The notes under the pieces were generated by a model. It worked only from the letters and a program-made list of their open reading frames with translations, was not told where the DNA came from and ran no database searches. 63,398 nucleotides of DNA from positions 1 to 63,398 of IMG/VR virus record IMGVR_UViG_3300032271_000550, one strand, 5' to 3'. Position 1 is the first letter of the stretch; each line of letters starts with the position of its first letter. The position numbers and the translations under genes were made by a program. Positions 34,054 through 42,403 of the stretch are shown in pieces. The stretch is from a virus.

Positions 34054-34713
34054 ATGCCAATTACCCCCGATGCCCCAAATGCCACCGACTACGTTGCCGA
34101 CGACATTGATGCACGTCCATCACAGGCTACTGCCTCATCTTCTTCAGTCCAATCGGGCTGGGATGCCGCAGAAAGCCTAACCGTTTCAAGCGACTTCCCT
34201 ACAGAAGTCAAGTTTGAGGACGGTAAGCACCAGGTTTTTAAGTTCCTGGACGAAAGTGGCCCATTCGCCATTTACAAGCAGCACTTCCTGAAGCAGAAGA
34301 CAAGCGGTAAGCGCTCGTACGTCTGCATCGGTGCAAACTGCCCACTCTGCATTAAGCTGCAAGAACGCGCCGAAAATAAGCGTGCATTTACTGTTGTATC
34401 CCTTAACTCACCAGAGGGCATGCTTCGTCAAATGCTAATTTCAGGTGCTCGTCTTTATCAAGCACTTCATGCCGCACACTACTCCCCACAGGGCCCACTT
34501 ACTAAGGGCTATTGGGCTATTGTGCGTTTGGGTAAAGGCCCACAAACTAATTACACCGTAACTCCTATTAAGGAGCGCGACCTCGAAGAAGACTGGAACA
34601 TTAGTCAGGACAAGGCCTCAGCCGTTGTCGAAGCTTCAGAGGTTTATACTCGCGGTCTCATCAAGGAACACTCGTTTGAGGAACTTGACGAGATTGCAAA
34701 CTCGCTGCTCTAA
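34054..34713 (+). CDS. putative ssDNA-binding protein, 219 aa
   Basis: The ATG at 34054 has SD AAGGAA; an ORF from 33985 would overlap the HTH gene. The core (KHQVFKFLDESGPFAIYKQH, KRSYVCIGANCPLCIKLQER, AFTVVSLNSPEGMLRQMLIS) with a Cys triad and an acidic end resembles actinophage ssDNA-binding proteins that have a gp32-like zinc site. Located just upstream of DNA polymerase and followed by a strong terminator, fitting high-level independent expression. Confidence 0.6.
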   Translation: MPITPDAPNATDYVADDIDARPSQATASSSSVQSGWDAAESLTVSSDFPTEVKFEDGKHQVFKFLDESGPFAIYKQHFLKQKTSGKRSYVCIGANCPLCIKLQERAENKRAFTVVSLNSPEGMLRQMLISGARLYQALHAAHYSPQGPLTKGYWAIVRLGKGPQTNYTVTPIKERDLEEDWNISQDKASAVVEASEVYTRGLIKEHSFEELDEIANSLL

Positions 34714-34727
34714 AGCCAATAGCATTA

Positions 34728-34754
34728 GGCGGGGATTTGACATCCCCGCCTTTT
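34728..34754 (+). terminator. rho-independent terminator
   Basis: GGCGGGGAT (34728-34736), loop TTGAC, ATCCCCGCC (34742-34750), then TTTT. Separates the ssDNA-binding-like gene from the polymerase operon. Confidence 0.92.
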
Positions 34755-34773
34755 GCGCTATTGTGGAGATACT

Positions 34774-36756
34774 ATGAACATTATTACGACTGCCGAACAA
34801 CTTTCCGAGATGGTAGATTACTACCTAACTCAAGATGCCTTTGCCTTTGACGTTGAAACCGTAGGTCCACGCCGCGGTATGACACCTGTAAATGAAGTCT
34901 TATGGATTACGCTTGCAACCCACGGACGCTGTGACGTTATCCCTATGGGGCATCCACACGGTTCGTTTATCGAAGAGATTTACCCTTTGACTGGTCAGGG
35001 CGAAGTCCGCAAAGAAAAGGGTTTGACACTACGCCCTAGCGACTATAGTCGTGACGCCAAAAAAGCCACCAAAGTATTTGGACCTGCACCTGAGCAGCTT
35101 TACCCAGCTGAGGTGTTTAAGGCGCTTGAGCCTATTATGTTTAATGACCAGATTCTTACTATCGGTCACAACCTTGTGTTTGACTTAACTTCAGTCGCTA
35201 AGTACTACGGGGGTCGTGTTCCATCTGCCCCATACTTTGACACAATGATTGCATCATTCATTTCAGATAACCGCAATAAAAATAAGTGCGGCCTTGCTGA
35301 CTGTCTTAAGCGCGAGTTTGGCTACGAAATGGTCAAGGGTGTGGGTAAAGAAGTAGAAGTCTACGACTTTGACACAGTTGCCAAGTACGCATACCTCGAT
35401 TCCAAGTACACGTTTCTATTGTGGAAGTCGCTAGTGCCAAAGCTAGAGGCTGGAGAACTCGACCGAGTGTTTGCGCTAGAGATGGATGTCTTAGCAGTTT
35501 TGTGCGACATGAAACTGACTGGTGCCTACATTGACACTGATTCGCTTGAGCAGTTGAAGATTGACCTTGAAGAAAAGGTAGAGGAGTCTCGCTCTAACAT
35601 TTACAAGGTCGCTGGTCGAGAGTTTAACATTAACTCCAATCAGGAAAAACAAGCTTTGCTATACGGACCTAAAGAGTCTGGCGGGCGTGGGCTAAAAGCT
35701 CAAGTATTAACTGTAAAGGGTAAGCAAAAAGATAAAACTAACGTCGAACTTACTGGTGCCGATTACTCGGTATCTGCTGAGGCGCTAGAGCCTTACCGTG
35801 ATAAAGACCCACTGGTTACAGCGTTGCTAGAGTATGCAGACTATAACAAGCTTCTTTCGACATACGTAATCCCGTATCTAGGCGGCGACATTGAGCGCAC
35901 CACGTCAGGTAAAACCCGTATCGAGACTAAAGAGACTTTGCTAATCAATGGTCGCCTACACGGTGACTTTGTGCAGCATGGCGCTGAGACTGGTCGTTTT
36001 TCTAGCCGTAACCCAAACCTGCAGAATGTACCTGCGCCACACACGCCACACGGCAAGGCTATCCGTAATCTGTTTGTGGCACCTCCAGGGCACAAACTAG
36101 TGGTTGCTGACTACTCACAGATTGAACCTCGCGTTATTGCTTCGTTTTCGGAAGACCCGATTATGATGGATAACTACCTAAACGGTAAGGACATCTATAC
36201 CACCGTCGGTGATACTATGGGCGTTGACCGCAAGGCAGGTAAGGTTCTTGTTCTTGCTATGGCTTATGGTGTAGGACCAGACAAGATTGCAAGTCAGATT
36301 GGCTGTACCAAGACTGAGGCTAAAGACTTGCTTGACCGCTTTGCTAATCAGTTTAGTTCGATTGCTAAGTATCGTGCCAAGGTTATTGGAGCAACACGTC
36401 AAGGCAAGCCTGTTCCATTTATCAAGACGCTGACTGGTCGCCGCCGTTACCTGCCTGAAATTATGTCACGAGAAAATGGTATCCGTGCGGGCGCTGAGCG
36501 TCAGGCGTTTAACACTAAGATTCAGGGCAGTGCTGCTGACATCATTAAGATTGCTATGGTACGAGCGCACAAGATGCTTCCACCAGAGGCTAAGATTATT
36601 CTTACAGTACATGACGAAATGGTACTTACTACGCCAGCAAATATGGCGGAGTCAACAGCAGAGATTCTGCGTGCAGCTATGGAAGGAATCAACGTGCTGA
36701 AAGTACCATTGATTGCAGACGTAAAGATTGTCGACAAGTGGGGAGAAGCCAAATGA
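34774..36756 (+). CDS. family A DNA polymerase with 3'-5' exonuclease, 660 aa
   Basis: The ATG at 34774 has SD GTGGAG; a TTG at 34753 overlaps the terminator. Exonuclease motifs: FAFDVETVG, GHNLVFDLTSVAKYYG, YAYLDSKYTFLLW. Polymerase motif A VVADYSQIEPR (Asp446), motif B RKAGKVLVLAMAYG (Arg486, Lys490, Tyr498) and motif C TVHDEMV (His613-Asp614-Glu615). The residue aligned with E. coli Phe762 is Leu494. No 5' nuclease domain. It is the replicative polymerase. Confidence 0.95.
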   Translation: MNIITTAEQLSEMVDYYLTQDAFAFDVETVGPRRGMTPVNEVLWITLATHGRCDVIPMGHPHGSFIEEIYPLTGQGEVRKEKGLTLRPSDYSRDAKKATKVFGPAPEQLYPAEVFKALEPIMFNDQILTIGHNLVFDLTSVAKYYGGRVPSAPYFDTMIASFISDNRNKNKCGLADCLKREFGYEMVKGVGKEVEVYDFDTVAKYAYLDSKYTFLLWKSLVPKLEAGELDRVFALEMDVLAVLCDMKLTGAYIDTDSLEQLKIDLEEKVEESRSNIYKVAGREFNINSNQEKQALLYGPKESGGRGLKAQVLTVKGKQKDKTNVELTGADYSVSAEALEPYRDKDPLVTALLEYADYNKLLSTYVIPYLGGDIERTTSGKTRIETKETLLINGRLHGDFVQHGAETGRFSSRNPNLQNVPAPHTPHGKAIRNLFVAPPGHKLVVADYSQIEPRVIASFSEDPIMMDNYLNGKDIYTTVGDTMGVDRKAGKVLVLAMAYGVGPDKIASQIGCTKTEAKDLLDRFANQFSSIAKYRAKVIGATRQGKPVPFIKTLTGRRRYLPEIMSRENGIRAGAERQAFNTKIQGSAADIIKIAMVRAHKMLPPEAKIILTVHDEMVLTTPANMAESTAEILRAAMEGINVLKVPLIADVKIVDKWGEAK

Positions 36757-37202
36757 GTTGGCCTATCTCTGGTGCAGAAGGGCAGGGAAAAATGCAAAAA
36801 GTTCCTGTTAATATGCTTTATCGTTGGTATTTATACGACATTGTTGGTGAAGATGCCAATAAAAATATTGAATTGTTTAATTTATCCCCAGTGAGCACTG
36901 AGGGTGATGAAAAAGAACTAGAAGACGCAGAAAAACGTTTAATTGAAATATCTTCGCTTATTCCATTTATTAAATTGTATTCTGATATGAACGCGCAGTA
37001 CACATTTGAAGTTCACAAGAGTGAATTAAAAAAAATTGGCGGAATATCAGATGAGGCAGTTAATTCAGGGGCTGCTGGACTAAAAGAGTTTTATAGCAGC
37101 ATGACGTTTAGTGGTATAGTTGCATTACTATCCGCCGCAGTCGAACTTGAAATCATTGAACTAAATGGTACGTTTACTGGAGTTAAAGAAGAGGAAAAAT
37201 GA
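36753..37202 (+). CDS. hypothetical protein, 149 aa
   Basis: Start overlaps the polymerase stop (ATGA). N-terminal strand-helix (VNMLYRWYLYDIVGED), an acidic charged helix (DEKELEDAEKRLIEISSLIP) and a hydrophobic C-terminal helix (SGIVALLSAAVELEIIEL). No family recognised; coupling suggests a polymerase or RecA accessory. Confidence 0.55.
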   Translation: MSWPISGAEGQGKMQKVPVNMLYRWYLYDIVGEDANKNIELFNLSPVSTEGDEKELEDAEKRLIEISSLIPFIKLYSDMNAQYTFEVHKSELKKIGGISDEAVNSGAAGLKEFYSSMTFSGIVALLSAAVELEIIELNGTFTGVKEEEK

Positions 37203-37621
37203 GTAACTCATGGTGGGCCGATAAGCTCGGCAACAATCAGCCACAGGCACCCCGCTACGCCCCTACGCAGCCTGTACAGCCCATACAGCCAGGTTATGTA
37301 CAGCCTTACCAGCCTGTAACCCCAAATCAGGCGTACCCGCCTGTAAGCCAACAGCCGTACATTGACCCGTCTTTGGCAGGTCACAGGCTACCAGCCAGTG
37401 CTACAGCCCCTAGCCGTTGTCCAAACTGTTCTAGCGGTAATTACGGAAAGATGACCGCTGAGACTGCGGCACGATGCTATGATTGTGGCTATCCTATTCA
37501 GCAGTCAGGCTCAGGCACCCCAGGTGTCCGTATTCCTAGCAACGGCACAGTAGAGGCTACCAAGCAGGTAAGCACATCAAATAACTTTAACCCAGGCACA
37601 TTTATCGGAAAGATTGAGTAA
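37199..37621 (+). CDS. zinc-ribbon protein with Pro/Gln/Tyr-rich N-terminus, 140 aa
   Basis: Residues 15-65 are low complexity (QPVQPIQPGYVQPYQPVTPN). A zinc ribbon follows (CPNCSSGNYGKM...CYDCGYPIQQ). It is coupled to both neighbours (ATGA; TAATG) and lies just before RecA. A flexible tail plus ribbon suggests a protein-interaction adaptor. Confidence 0.6.
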   Translation: MSNSWWADKLGNNQPQAPRYAPTQPVQPIQPGYVQPYQPVTPNQAYPPVSQQPYIDPSLAGHRLPASATAPSRCPNCSSGNYGKMTAETAARCYDCGYPIQQSGSGTPGVRIPSNGTVEATKQVSTSNNFNPGTFIGKIE

Positions 37622-38634
37622 TGTCACTCCAAAAAGTTTTAGCACAGATTAATAAGAAGTACGGCGAAAACACCGTCGTATTGGCATCAGACGTCGCAGC
37701 ACCAACTCGTTTCACATCAGGCTCACTATCGCTGGACATGATTCTTGGAGGAGGCTGGCCTACCAACCAGTGGCACGAAATTATTGGTGAGGCAAGCAAC
37801 GGTAAAACCGCACTTGCACTTAAGACAATTGCTGCCAATCAAAAGCGTGACCCTAACTTCACCACTATCTGGATTGCTGCCGAGCAGTGGGTTCCAGAGT
37901 ACGCAGAGATGTGTGGCGTGGACCAGACTCGTGTTCACGTATTTACCAGCAACGTCATGGAAACAGCCCTTACAGCCGTTCTAGAGTTCATTGAGACTAA
38001 AGAAGTAGACTGTGTGGTCATTGACTCGTTGCCTGCTCTTGTGCCTTCAGCAGAAGACGAGAAGGAAATGGACGAGTTTACTGTTGGTCGTGGAGCTATG
38101 CTTATGGGCAAGTTCTTCCGCAAGATGGAAAAAGCTGGCAAGCGTGACCTACTAGGTGGCGAGCGTCCGTTCATTGGTCTAATCATTAACCAGTTCCGTA
38201 TGAAAATTGGCGTCATGTACGGCGACCCACGCACCACCCCTGGTGGCGAAGCTAAGAACTACTTCTTCTTTACCCGCATTGACGTAAAGCGCGATGAGTG
38301 GATTGAAGTTGGTACTGGTCAGGAGAAGAAGAAGGTCGGTCAGACCATCAAGTTCCAGACTCGTAAAAACAAGTCAGCCCCTCCAGGACAGACCGCATTT
38401 GTAGATTTCTACTTTGATGACGGTGCTGGCATTGATAAGGGCGAATACGATTACGCTAAAGAGATTGTATCTCTGGCTATCATTAATAAGCTAGTTGTCC
38501 GAGCAGGTGCTTACTACCGTTACTCGGACCGCCAATGGCAGGGTGCAGACGCCTTGCTCAGTTCTATTCGTGAAGAGGTTGACCTGCAGGAGCAGTTGAC
38601 CAAGGACGTATTGGGGACACTACAATTAGCATAG
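37621..38634 (+). CDS. RecA-family recombinase, 337 aa
   Basis: Walker A GEASNGKTA (residues 56-64), Walker B VDCVVIDSLPAL, and a RecA-like tail (GLIINQFRMKIGVMYGDPRTTPGGEAKNY in part, with GGEAKNYFFFTRIDVKR matching the L2/KFYAS-R region). It would drive strand exchange in phage replication and repair. The N-terminal helix MSLQKVLAQINKKYG is RecA-like. Confidence 0.9.
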   Translation: MSLQKVLAQINKKYGENTVVLASDVAAPTRFTSGSLSLDMILGGGWPTNQWHEIIGEASNGKTALALKTIAANQKRDPNFTTIWIAAEQWVPEYAEMCGVDQTRVHVFTSNVMETALTAVLEFIETKEVDCVVIDSLPALVPSAEDEKEMDEFTVGRGAMLMGKFFRKMEKAGKRDLLGGERPFIGLIINQFRMKIGVMYGDPRTTPGGEAKNYFFFTRIDVKRDEWIEVGTGQEKKKVGQTIKFQTRKNKSAPPGQTAFVDFYFDDGAGIDKGEYDYAKEIVSLAIINKLVVRAGAYYRYSDRQWQGADALLSSIREEVDLQEQLTKDVLGTLQLA

Positions 38635-38831
38635 GTAGAGCGCCCAAGCGGGCACAGTCTGTTTGTACTTTGTGCGATAAACCATTTTACGCAAAGAAAA
38701 TGTGTAAGTCGCATTACATGTCTGAGTTTAGAGAAGACTTTAAAACAATCGTTAGTAAAAAGAAAACATACGCCCCAGAAGATTTAGTTGATTTTTGGAC
38801 ATTTGTTAAAAAGGAATTAAATATTGGCTAG
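38625..38831 (+). CDS. zinc-finger miniprotein, probable ATT start, 68 aa
   Basis: The frame encodes a clear zinc motif, CTLCDKPFYAKKMCKSHYMS (C-x2-C...C-x2-H), and a charged helix. No ATG, GTG or TTG is available upstream of the motif in this frame. ATT at 38625 has a possible SD (GGGGA, 38612-38616). It overlaps the end of recA by 10 bp and the next gene by 8 bp. Similar finger modules occur in actinophages. Confidence 0.5.
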   Translation: MSIGRAPKRAQSVCTLCDKPFYAKKMCKSHYMSEFREDFKTIVSKKKTYAPEDLVDFWTFVKKELNIG

Positions 38832-39168
38832 GTCAGAAGGTCAAAAGCAATCCCAGAAACACGAGAAAAGGTTAGCCAAACTAACTGGCGGGCAGAAAAA
38901 CGTTGCTTCTGGAGCTTTTTGGTTTCGTAAAGGCGATGTGCGGTCAGAAGATTTGTTGATTGAGCACAAGTGGACAGGTAAGAAATCATTTAGCCTTCAG
39001 TCATCTGTGCTAGAAAAAATTATGACTGAGGCACTAATTGATGGCCGTACTCCAGTTTTGGGCATCAGCATGAATGAGGTTAATTACGTAATACTCGACG
39101 AAAACGACTTCTTGACCATGCGCGAGTTTCTGATACAATGTATAGAGGAACACACGGAAGAGAAGTAA
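38824..39168 (+). CDS. Hjc/PD-(D/E)XK-type endonuclease, 114 aa
   Basis: TTG start with SD AAGGAA. The pattern RKGDVRSEDLLIEHKWTGKK contains the D...ExK catalytic core, preceded by a GGQKNVASGAFWF loop, as in archaeal Hjc-like and phage Holliday-junction nucleases. It follows RecA, consistent with a recombination role. Confidence 0.7.
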   Translation: MARSEGQKQSQKHEKRLAKLTGGQKNVASGAFWFRKGDVRSEDLLIEHKWTGKKSFSLQSSVLEKIMTEALIDGRTPVLGISMNEVNYVILDENDFLTMREFLIQCIEEHTEEK

Positions 39169-39187
39169 ATTATCATTTGGAGTTTAC

Positions 39188-39547
39188 TTGTCTTTACCAA
39201 TACCGTTTTTAGAACCAGAACCTTGGCAATTTGATTCCAAGTGTGGCGAACAGGTCTATGACCCCGCTACAAAAGATTACAAACCTGTTTATAACGCAGA
39301 CTTATGGTTTCCACCACGCGACAAAAAACTATACAAACCCATTGCTGACAAAGCTAAATCAATTTGCTACGGCAAAGACGGCAAGCCAGAATGCCCAGTT
39401 CGTATGCAGTGTTTATTGTTTGCAGATAAGAACGATGAAGTCCACGGTATCTGGGGCGGTATGAGTCACCGTGAGCGTAATGCGTTAAAACGAAAAGCAA
39501 ATAAATTAGGTACAACTTTAGAGGCGTTAGCTAAAAAAGGTAAGTAG
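39188..39547 (+). CDS. WhiB-family transcription regulator, 119 aa
   Basis: TTG start with SD GGAG. Four cysteines for a [4Fe-4S] cluster (Cys19, Cys60, Cys69, Cys75) and the WhiB turn GIWGGMSHRER (residues 87-97), then a basic C-terminal helix (RNALKRKANKL) for DNA binding. Spacing between the second and third Cys is eight residues (CYGKDGKPEC) where cellular WhiB has two. WhiB proteins are restricted to actinobacteria and their phages. Confidence 0.9.
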   Translation: MSLPIPFLEPEPWQFDSKCGEQVYDPATKDYKPVYNADLWFPPRDKKLYKPIADKAKSICYGKDGKPECPVRMQCLLFADKNDEVHGIWGGMSHRERNALKRKANKLGTTLEALAKKGK

Positions 39548-39579
39548 ACATTTCGGCAAATGTGTGATAGGTTCTACGT

Positions 39580-40455
39580 ATGCCAGAGAAGAAACTAAAA
39601 AAACTGCCCGCAGGTGCCCTTAAAAACTTTGTAGACGCAGGTAAATCAACCACCCGAGTCATTAGCAAGGTAGAACGATTTGTCTTATCCCAGCCAATAG
39701 ACAACCACCGTTCGTTTGACGGATTGCACCCATCGGCTATGGTTAGCCCGTATTGGTGTCACAGAGCTTCGTATTTTCACCTACAAGGAAACCACCCAAA
39801 CCCAGAGCCACGCCAGTTTAAGCGTGAGTTAATTTTTGCACAAGGTCACGGTATTCATGCTACTTGGCAAAACTGGTTTAGAGATATGGGTAAGTTGTAT
39901 GGCGTGTGGGAGTGCAAAACCTGTGCCGTACAAGAGTGGGCGCTAAGTCCAGAGGGCTGCAGCGCTTGTGGGGCGGCATGGTCAATGAGATACCGTGAAG
40001 TACCAGTAGAGCACGCACCACTAATGATTACAGGTCATTCAGATGGTTGGCTAAAAGGATTTGGCGATGACTTGATGCTAGAAATAAAGTCAGTGGGTGC
40101 TGGTACATTTATGTGGTACGACAGGTCAGCATGGTTTGCTGGAGACCAGAACTTTGATGAGGCGTGGAAGAACTTAAAGTCCCCGTTCTCAGCCCACATT
40201 GCCCAGGTGCAGTTGTACATGAAAGTGTTAGAGCTGTCTGGTCGTGAAGACGTGCCGCAGGAAGCCGTGCTGTTGTACGAGGCTAAGCCTACGCAGGAAG
40301 TCAAAGAGTTTATTGTCCGCAAAGATGACTGGGCTATCCAGCCGATTATTGATGGCGCACAACTTGTGGTAGACTCGTTAGCAAAGAACATAGCGCCAGA
40401 CTGCAACGTCGGTGGAGCGCATAAATGCAAGCAGTGTGGAGGATTTAATGAGTAA
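39580..40455 (+). CDS. Cas4/RecB-like PD-(D/E)XK nuclease, 291 aa
   Basis: Has the RecB/Cas4 sequence of motifs: a histidine in GHGIHATWQNWF, the core GHSDGWLKGFGDD...LMLEIKSVG (D and ExK), and the QVQLYMKVLEL motif. Cysteine clusters CKTC and CSAC (residues ~109-131) and CKQC at the end could hold zinc or Fe-S. Predicted exonuclease for recombination or host DNA degradation. Upstream motif TGTGATAGGT (39561-39570) may be its promoter. Confidence 0.78.
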   Translation: MPEKKLKKLPAGALKNFVDAGKSTTRVISKVERFVLSQPIDNHRSFDGLHPSAMVSPYWCHRASYFHLQGNHPNPEPRQFKRELIFAQGHGIHATWQNWFRDMGKLYGVWECKTCAVQEWALSPEGCSACGAAWSMRYREVPVEHAPLMITGHSDGWLKGFGDDLMLEIKSVGAGTFMWYDRSAWFAGDQNFDEAWKNLKSPFSAHIAQVQLYMKVLELSGREDVPQEAVLLYEAKPTQEVKEFIVRKDDWAIQPIIDGAQLVVDSLAKNIAPDCNVGGAHKCKQCGGFNE

Positions 40456-40945
40456 GCTAATCACCAGCGATACCAGCAAGTACGTGTTAGACACGTTGGA
40501 TGAGCAGGGTCTAAGTCTAGACCGAGAGATGCACATGCCTCGCCCGTCACTTCCTGCGGACATTACAGAAGTTGATGACGAAGAGCTAATGCGTTTGTAT
40601 ACCCATTTTTCGGCGTACAGCGACTTCGTTAATACCCAGCTTGCCTGTGCAGTTATTGATGAAAAAGAAGCGCAGCGTAACATTGATTACGCAGAGTCTG
40701 AGGCAATGCTACGTCACCAGAGCGCCAACGCCAAGACCACAGTTACAATTATTAAAGCGCTAGTTGATGGCGACCCTACGCTGGGTGAGTTGCGACAGGA
40801 TTCGCTAAACAAGTATTCGTACCGCAAGATGCTAGAAACTATGGCAAACAACCTAGAGCGTAGCAGTTCTGTTTGCAGCCGTGAGTTGACCCGCCGAACT
40901 TCAGGTGACAACTTTAAGACACGTAGCCGTAAGTTTACTGTCTAA
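40448..40945 (+). CDS. hypothetical helical protein, 165 aa
   Basis: The ATG at 40448 is chosen (8-bp overlap with the nuclease). The middle is a long charged helix region (ACAVIDEKEAQRNIDYAESE) and the C-terminus is basic (RRTSGDNFKTRSRKFTV). Sandwiched between two nucleases, it may be a recombination accessory. No family recognised. Confidence 0.6.
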   Translation: MSKLITSDTSKYVLDTLDEQGLSLDREMHMPRPSLPADITEVDDEELMRLYTHFSAYSDFVNTQLACAVIDEKEAQRNIDYAESEAMLRHQSANAKTTVTIIKALVDGDPTLGELRQDSLNKYSYRKMLETMANNLERSSSVCSRELTRRTSGDNFKTRSRKFTV

Positions 40946-41532
40946 TGGCTGCCAAAAAGGGTCCAAAAGTATTTGGTAAACCGTTACCACTTAAAGTAAA
41001 CCGTTTAGCGATTGGTATTGACCAATCATACTCAGGTTTTGGTGTGACCCTTATGGACATGGATTCAGACGCTTACTACACCACCGTGTTTAAGGGAGAA
41101 GGTATCGGCATTGACCGATTGCTAGATATCCAAGAAAAGTTGTGGGCAATTATTGAAGATGCAACACCAGCATCATCAGAAGTAATTGTGGGCATGGAAG
41201 GATACGCGTTTGGCTCGCAGATGGCAAACATGGCAGGCGAATTGGGTGCGGTTGTAAAACTAACTTTGCATGACCTATTGCACAAATACCACGGTAAGTA
41301 CCCATACATCATTCCACCGACAGTATTAAAGAAGTATGTTACTGGTAAAGGTAATGGCGTACAAAAAAACCAAATACTGTTGAGTGTGTACAAAAAGTGG
41401 GGGGTAGAGTTTACCGACGACAATGCCGCAGATTCGTACGCATTAGCGCACATGGTAGCTGGTAAGTGTGACCTAGCGTACGAACGTGAGATTTACCACA
41501 ATATTCAAGACCCTAAGTATCGGGAGAAATAA
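40945..41532 (+). CDS. RuvC-like Holliday junction resolvase, 195 aa
   Basis: RNase H-fold motifs: LAIGIDQSYSGFGV (first Asp), VGMEGYAFG (Glu), and DDNAADSYALAHM (paired Asp). Length is typical of RuvC. It would resolve branched DNA before packaging. TAATG coupling to the upstream gene. Confidence 0.85.
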   Translation: MAAKKGPKVFGKPLPLKVNRLAIGIDQSYSGFGVTLMDMDSDAYYTTVFKGEGIGIDRLLDIQEKLWAIIEDATPASSEVIVGMEGYAFGSQMANMAGELGAVVKLTLHDLLHKYHGKYPYIIPPTVLKKYVTGKGNGVQKNQILLSVYKKWGVEFTDDNAADSYALAHMVAGKCDLAYEREIYHNIQDPKYREK

Positions 41533-41664
41533 ATGTTTTTGGTATTGCTAATTGTTTTAAGTATAATAGTATTTGTCGGAACTGCAATTGCCCTTTCAGC
41601 ACTTATGTCAGTTTTTACTATAGACGTATCACCACTTGACTTTGGTAACGAAGAGGATGTATAA
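41533..41664 (+). CDS. single-pass membrane miniprotein, 43 aa
   Basis: MFLVLLIVLSIIVFVGTAIA and onward forms one transmembrane helix, followed by an acidic cytoplasmic or external tail (DFGNEEDV). It starts right after the RuvC gene and stops 0 nt before the next. Function unknown. Confidence 0.55.
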   Translation: MFLVLLIVLSIIVFVGTAIALSALMSVFTIDVSPLDFGNEEDV

Positions 41665-41871
41665 ATGTACGGTACCGAATTTTCACGCAAACCACCTAAA
41701 AGGAAAAACAAAATGTCTGACGCAAGATTCCTAGTACTAGCCATCGCCCTCGGTTTAGTGTTTATCGGGCTATCCTACATGCTTATCGAGTCAACCCCAG
41801 CTTCGCCTATTTTAATTGGCGTTGGACTGACCCTAGCAATTGCTAGCCAAGTCCGAGTTAATGGGAACTAA
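41665..41871 (+). CDS. two-helix membrane protein, 68 aa
   Basis: A basic N-terminus (FSRKPPKRKNK) precedes two transmembrane helices (RFLVLAIALGLVFIGLSYML; SPILIGVGLTLAIASQV). An internal ATG at 41713 with SD AGGAAA could be the start of a shorter form. Possibly a membrane-acting early protein. Confidence 0.55.
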   Translation: MYGTEFSRKPPKRKNKMSDARFLVLAIALGLVFIGLSYMLIESTPASPILIGVGLTLAIASQVRVNGN

Positions 41872-42019
41872 TAAATCAGGTTGGTGCATAACTAACCACC
41901 ACACAGAATGCCCACAAGCATTCCCCACGCACATTTGCTCGTGTATATGCCACGGCGGAGTCGAAGAATCAGTCAAAGAACCAGAGGTAAAGAAAAATGT
42001 TAGACAGCGAAAAGTTTAA
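41861..42019 (+). CDS. Cys/His-rich miniprotein, 52 aa
   Basis: CITNHHTECPQA...HICSCICHGG has seven Cys/His residues suited to zinc binding; the C-terminus is basic. It overlaps both neighbours, which is common in this gene block. No family recognised. Confidence 0.5.
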   Translation: MGTNKSGWCITNHHTECPQAFPTHICSCICHGGVEESVKEPEVKKNVRQRKV

Positions 42020-42326
42020 GCAAGAGTTCATCAACTCGGCGTTTGAGGCTGCTTTGGCTAAAAAGTTTAAAGAAGCCCAAGACATGTTGATTAAAAAGCA
42101 CCGTGACTACGGACCAAAGAACATTAGCCAGTCTCCTGGCGGACCGTTGAACGGTTTGCGTGTTCGTATCTGGGATAAGCAAGCACGGATTAATAACTTG
42201 CTAGAGTCAGGCGCAAACCCAGAGAATGAAAGCCTGCGCGACAGTTTCCTAGATATGGCTAACTATGCCATCATCGGAATGATGGTTATAGATGGCGACT
42301 GGGAAAAAGACTACCACGCAAATTAA
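41997..42326 (+). CDS. DUF1599/Nmad1-like (nucleotide modification associated) protein, 109 aa
   Basis: The motifs LIKKHRDYGPKNISQSPGGP, VRIWDKQARINNLLESG and LRDSFLDMANYAIIGMMV match DUF1599 ('nucleotide modification associated domain 1'), an all-helical fold related to MazG/dUTPase-type enzymes. Phage members are found near base-modification genes. No modification enzyme is evident in this window. Confidence 0.75.
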   Translation: MLDSEKFKQEFINSAFEAALAKKFKEAQDMLIKKHRDYGPKNISQSPGGPLNGLRVRIWDKQARINNLLESGANPENESLRDSFLDMANYAIIGMMVIDGDWEKDYHAN

Positions 42327-42352
42327 TAAAGATTAAAAACAATTTGCCGCCA

Positions 42353-42401
42353 ATTACCTTTATAGTATTAATGCGGGAGCATTAATCAAACAAAAGGTAA
42401 T
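42353..42401 (+). promoter_or_regulatory. nested inverted repeats over the spoVS-like leader
   Basis: The outer arms ATTACCTTT (42353-42361) and AAAGGTAAT (42393-42401) pair perfectly, and the inner arms ATTAATGC (42367-42374) and GCATTAAT (42379-42386) pair around loop GGGA. The outer 3' arm contains the SD (AAAGG) of the gene at 42404. TATAGT (42361-42366) lies between the arms as a -10 element. It could be an operator and/or an SD-sequestering RNA. Confidence 0.65.
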
Positions 42402-42403
42402 AT

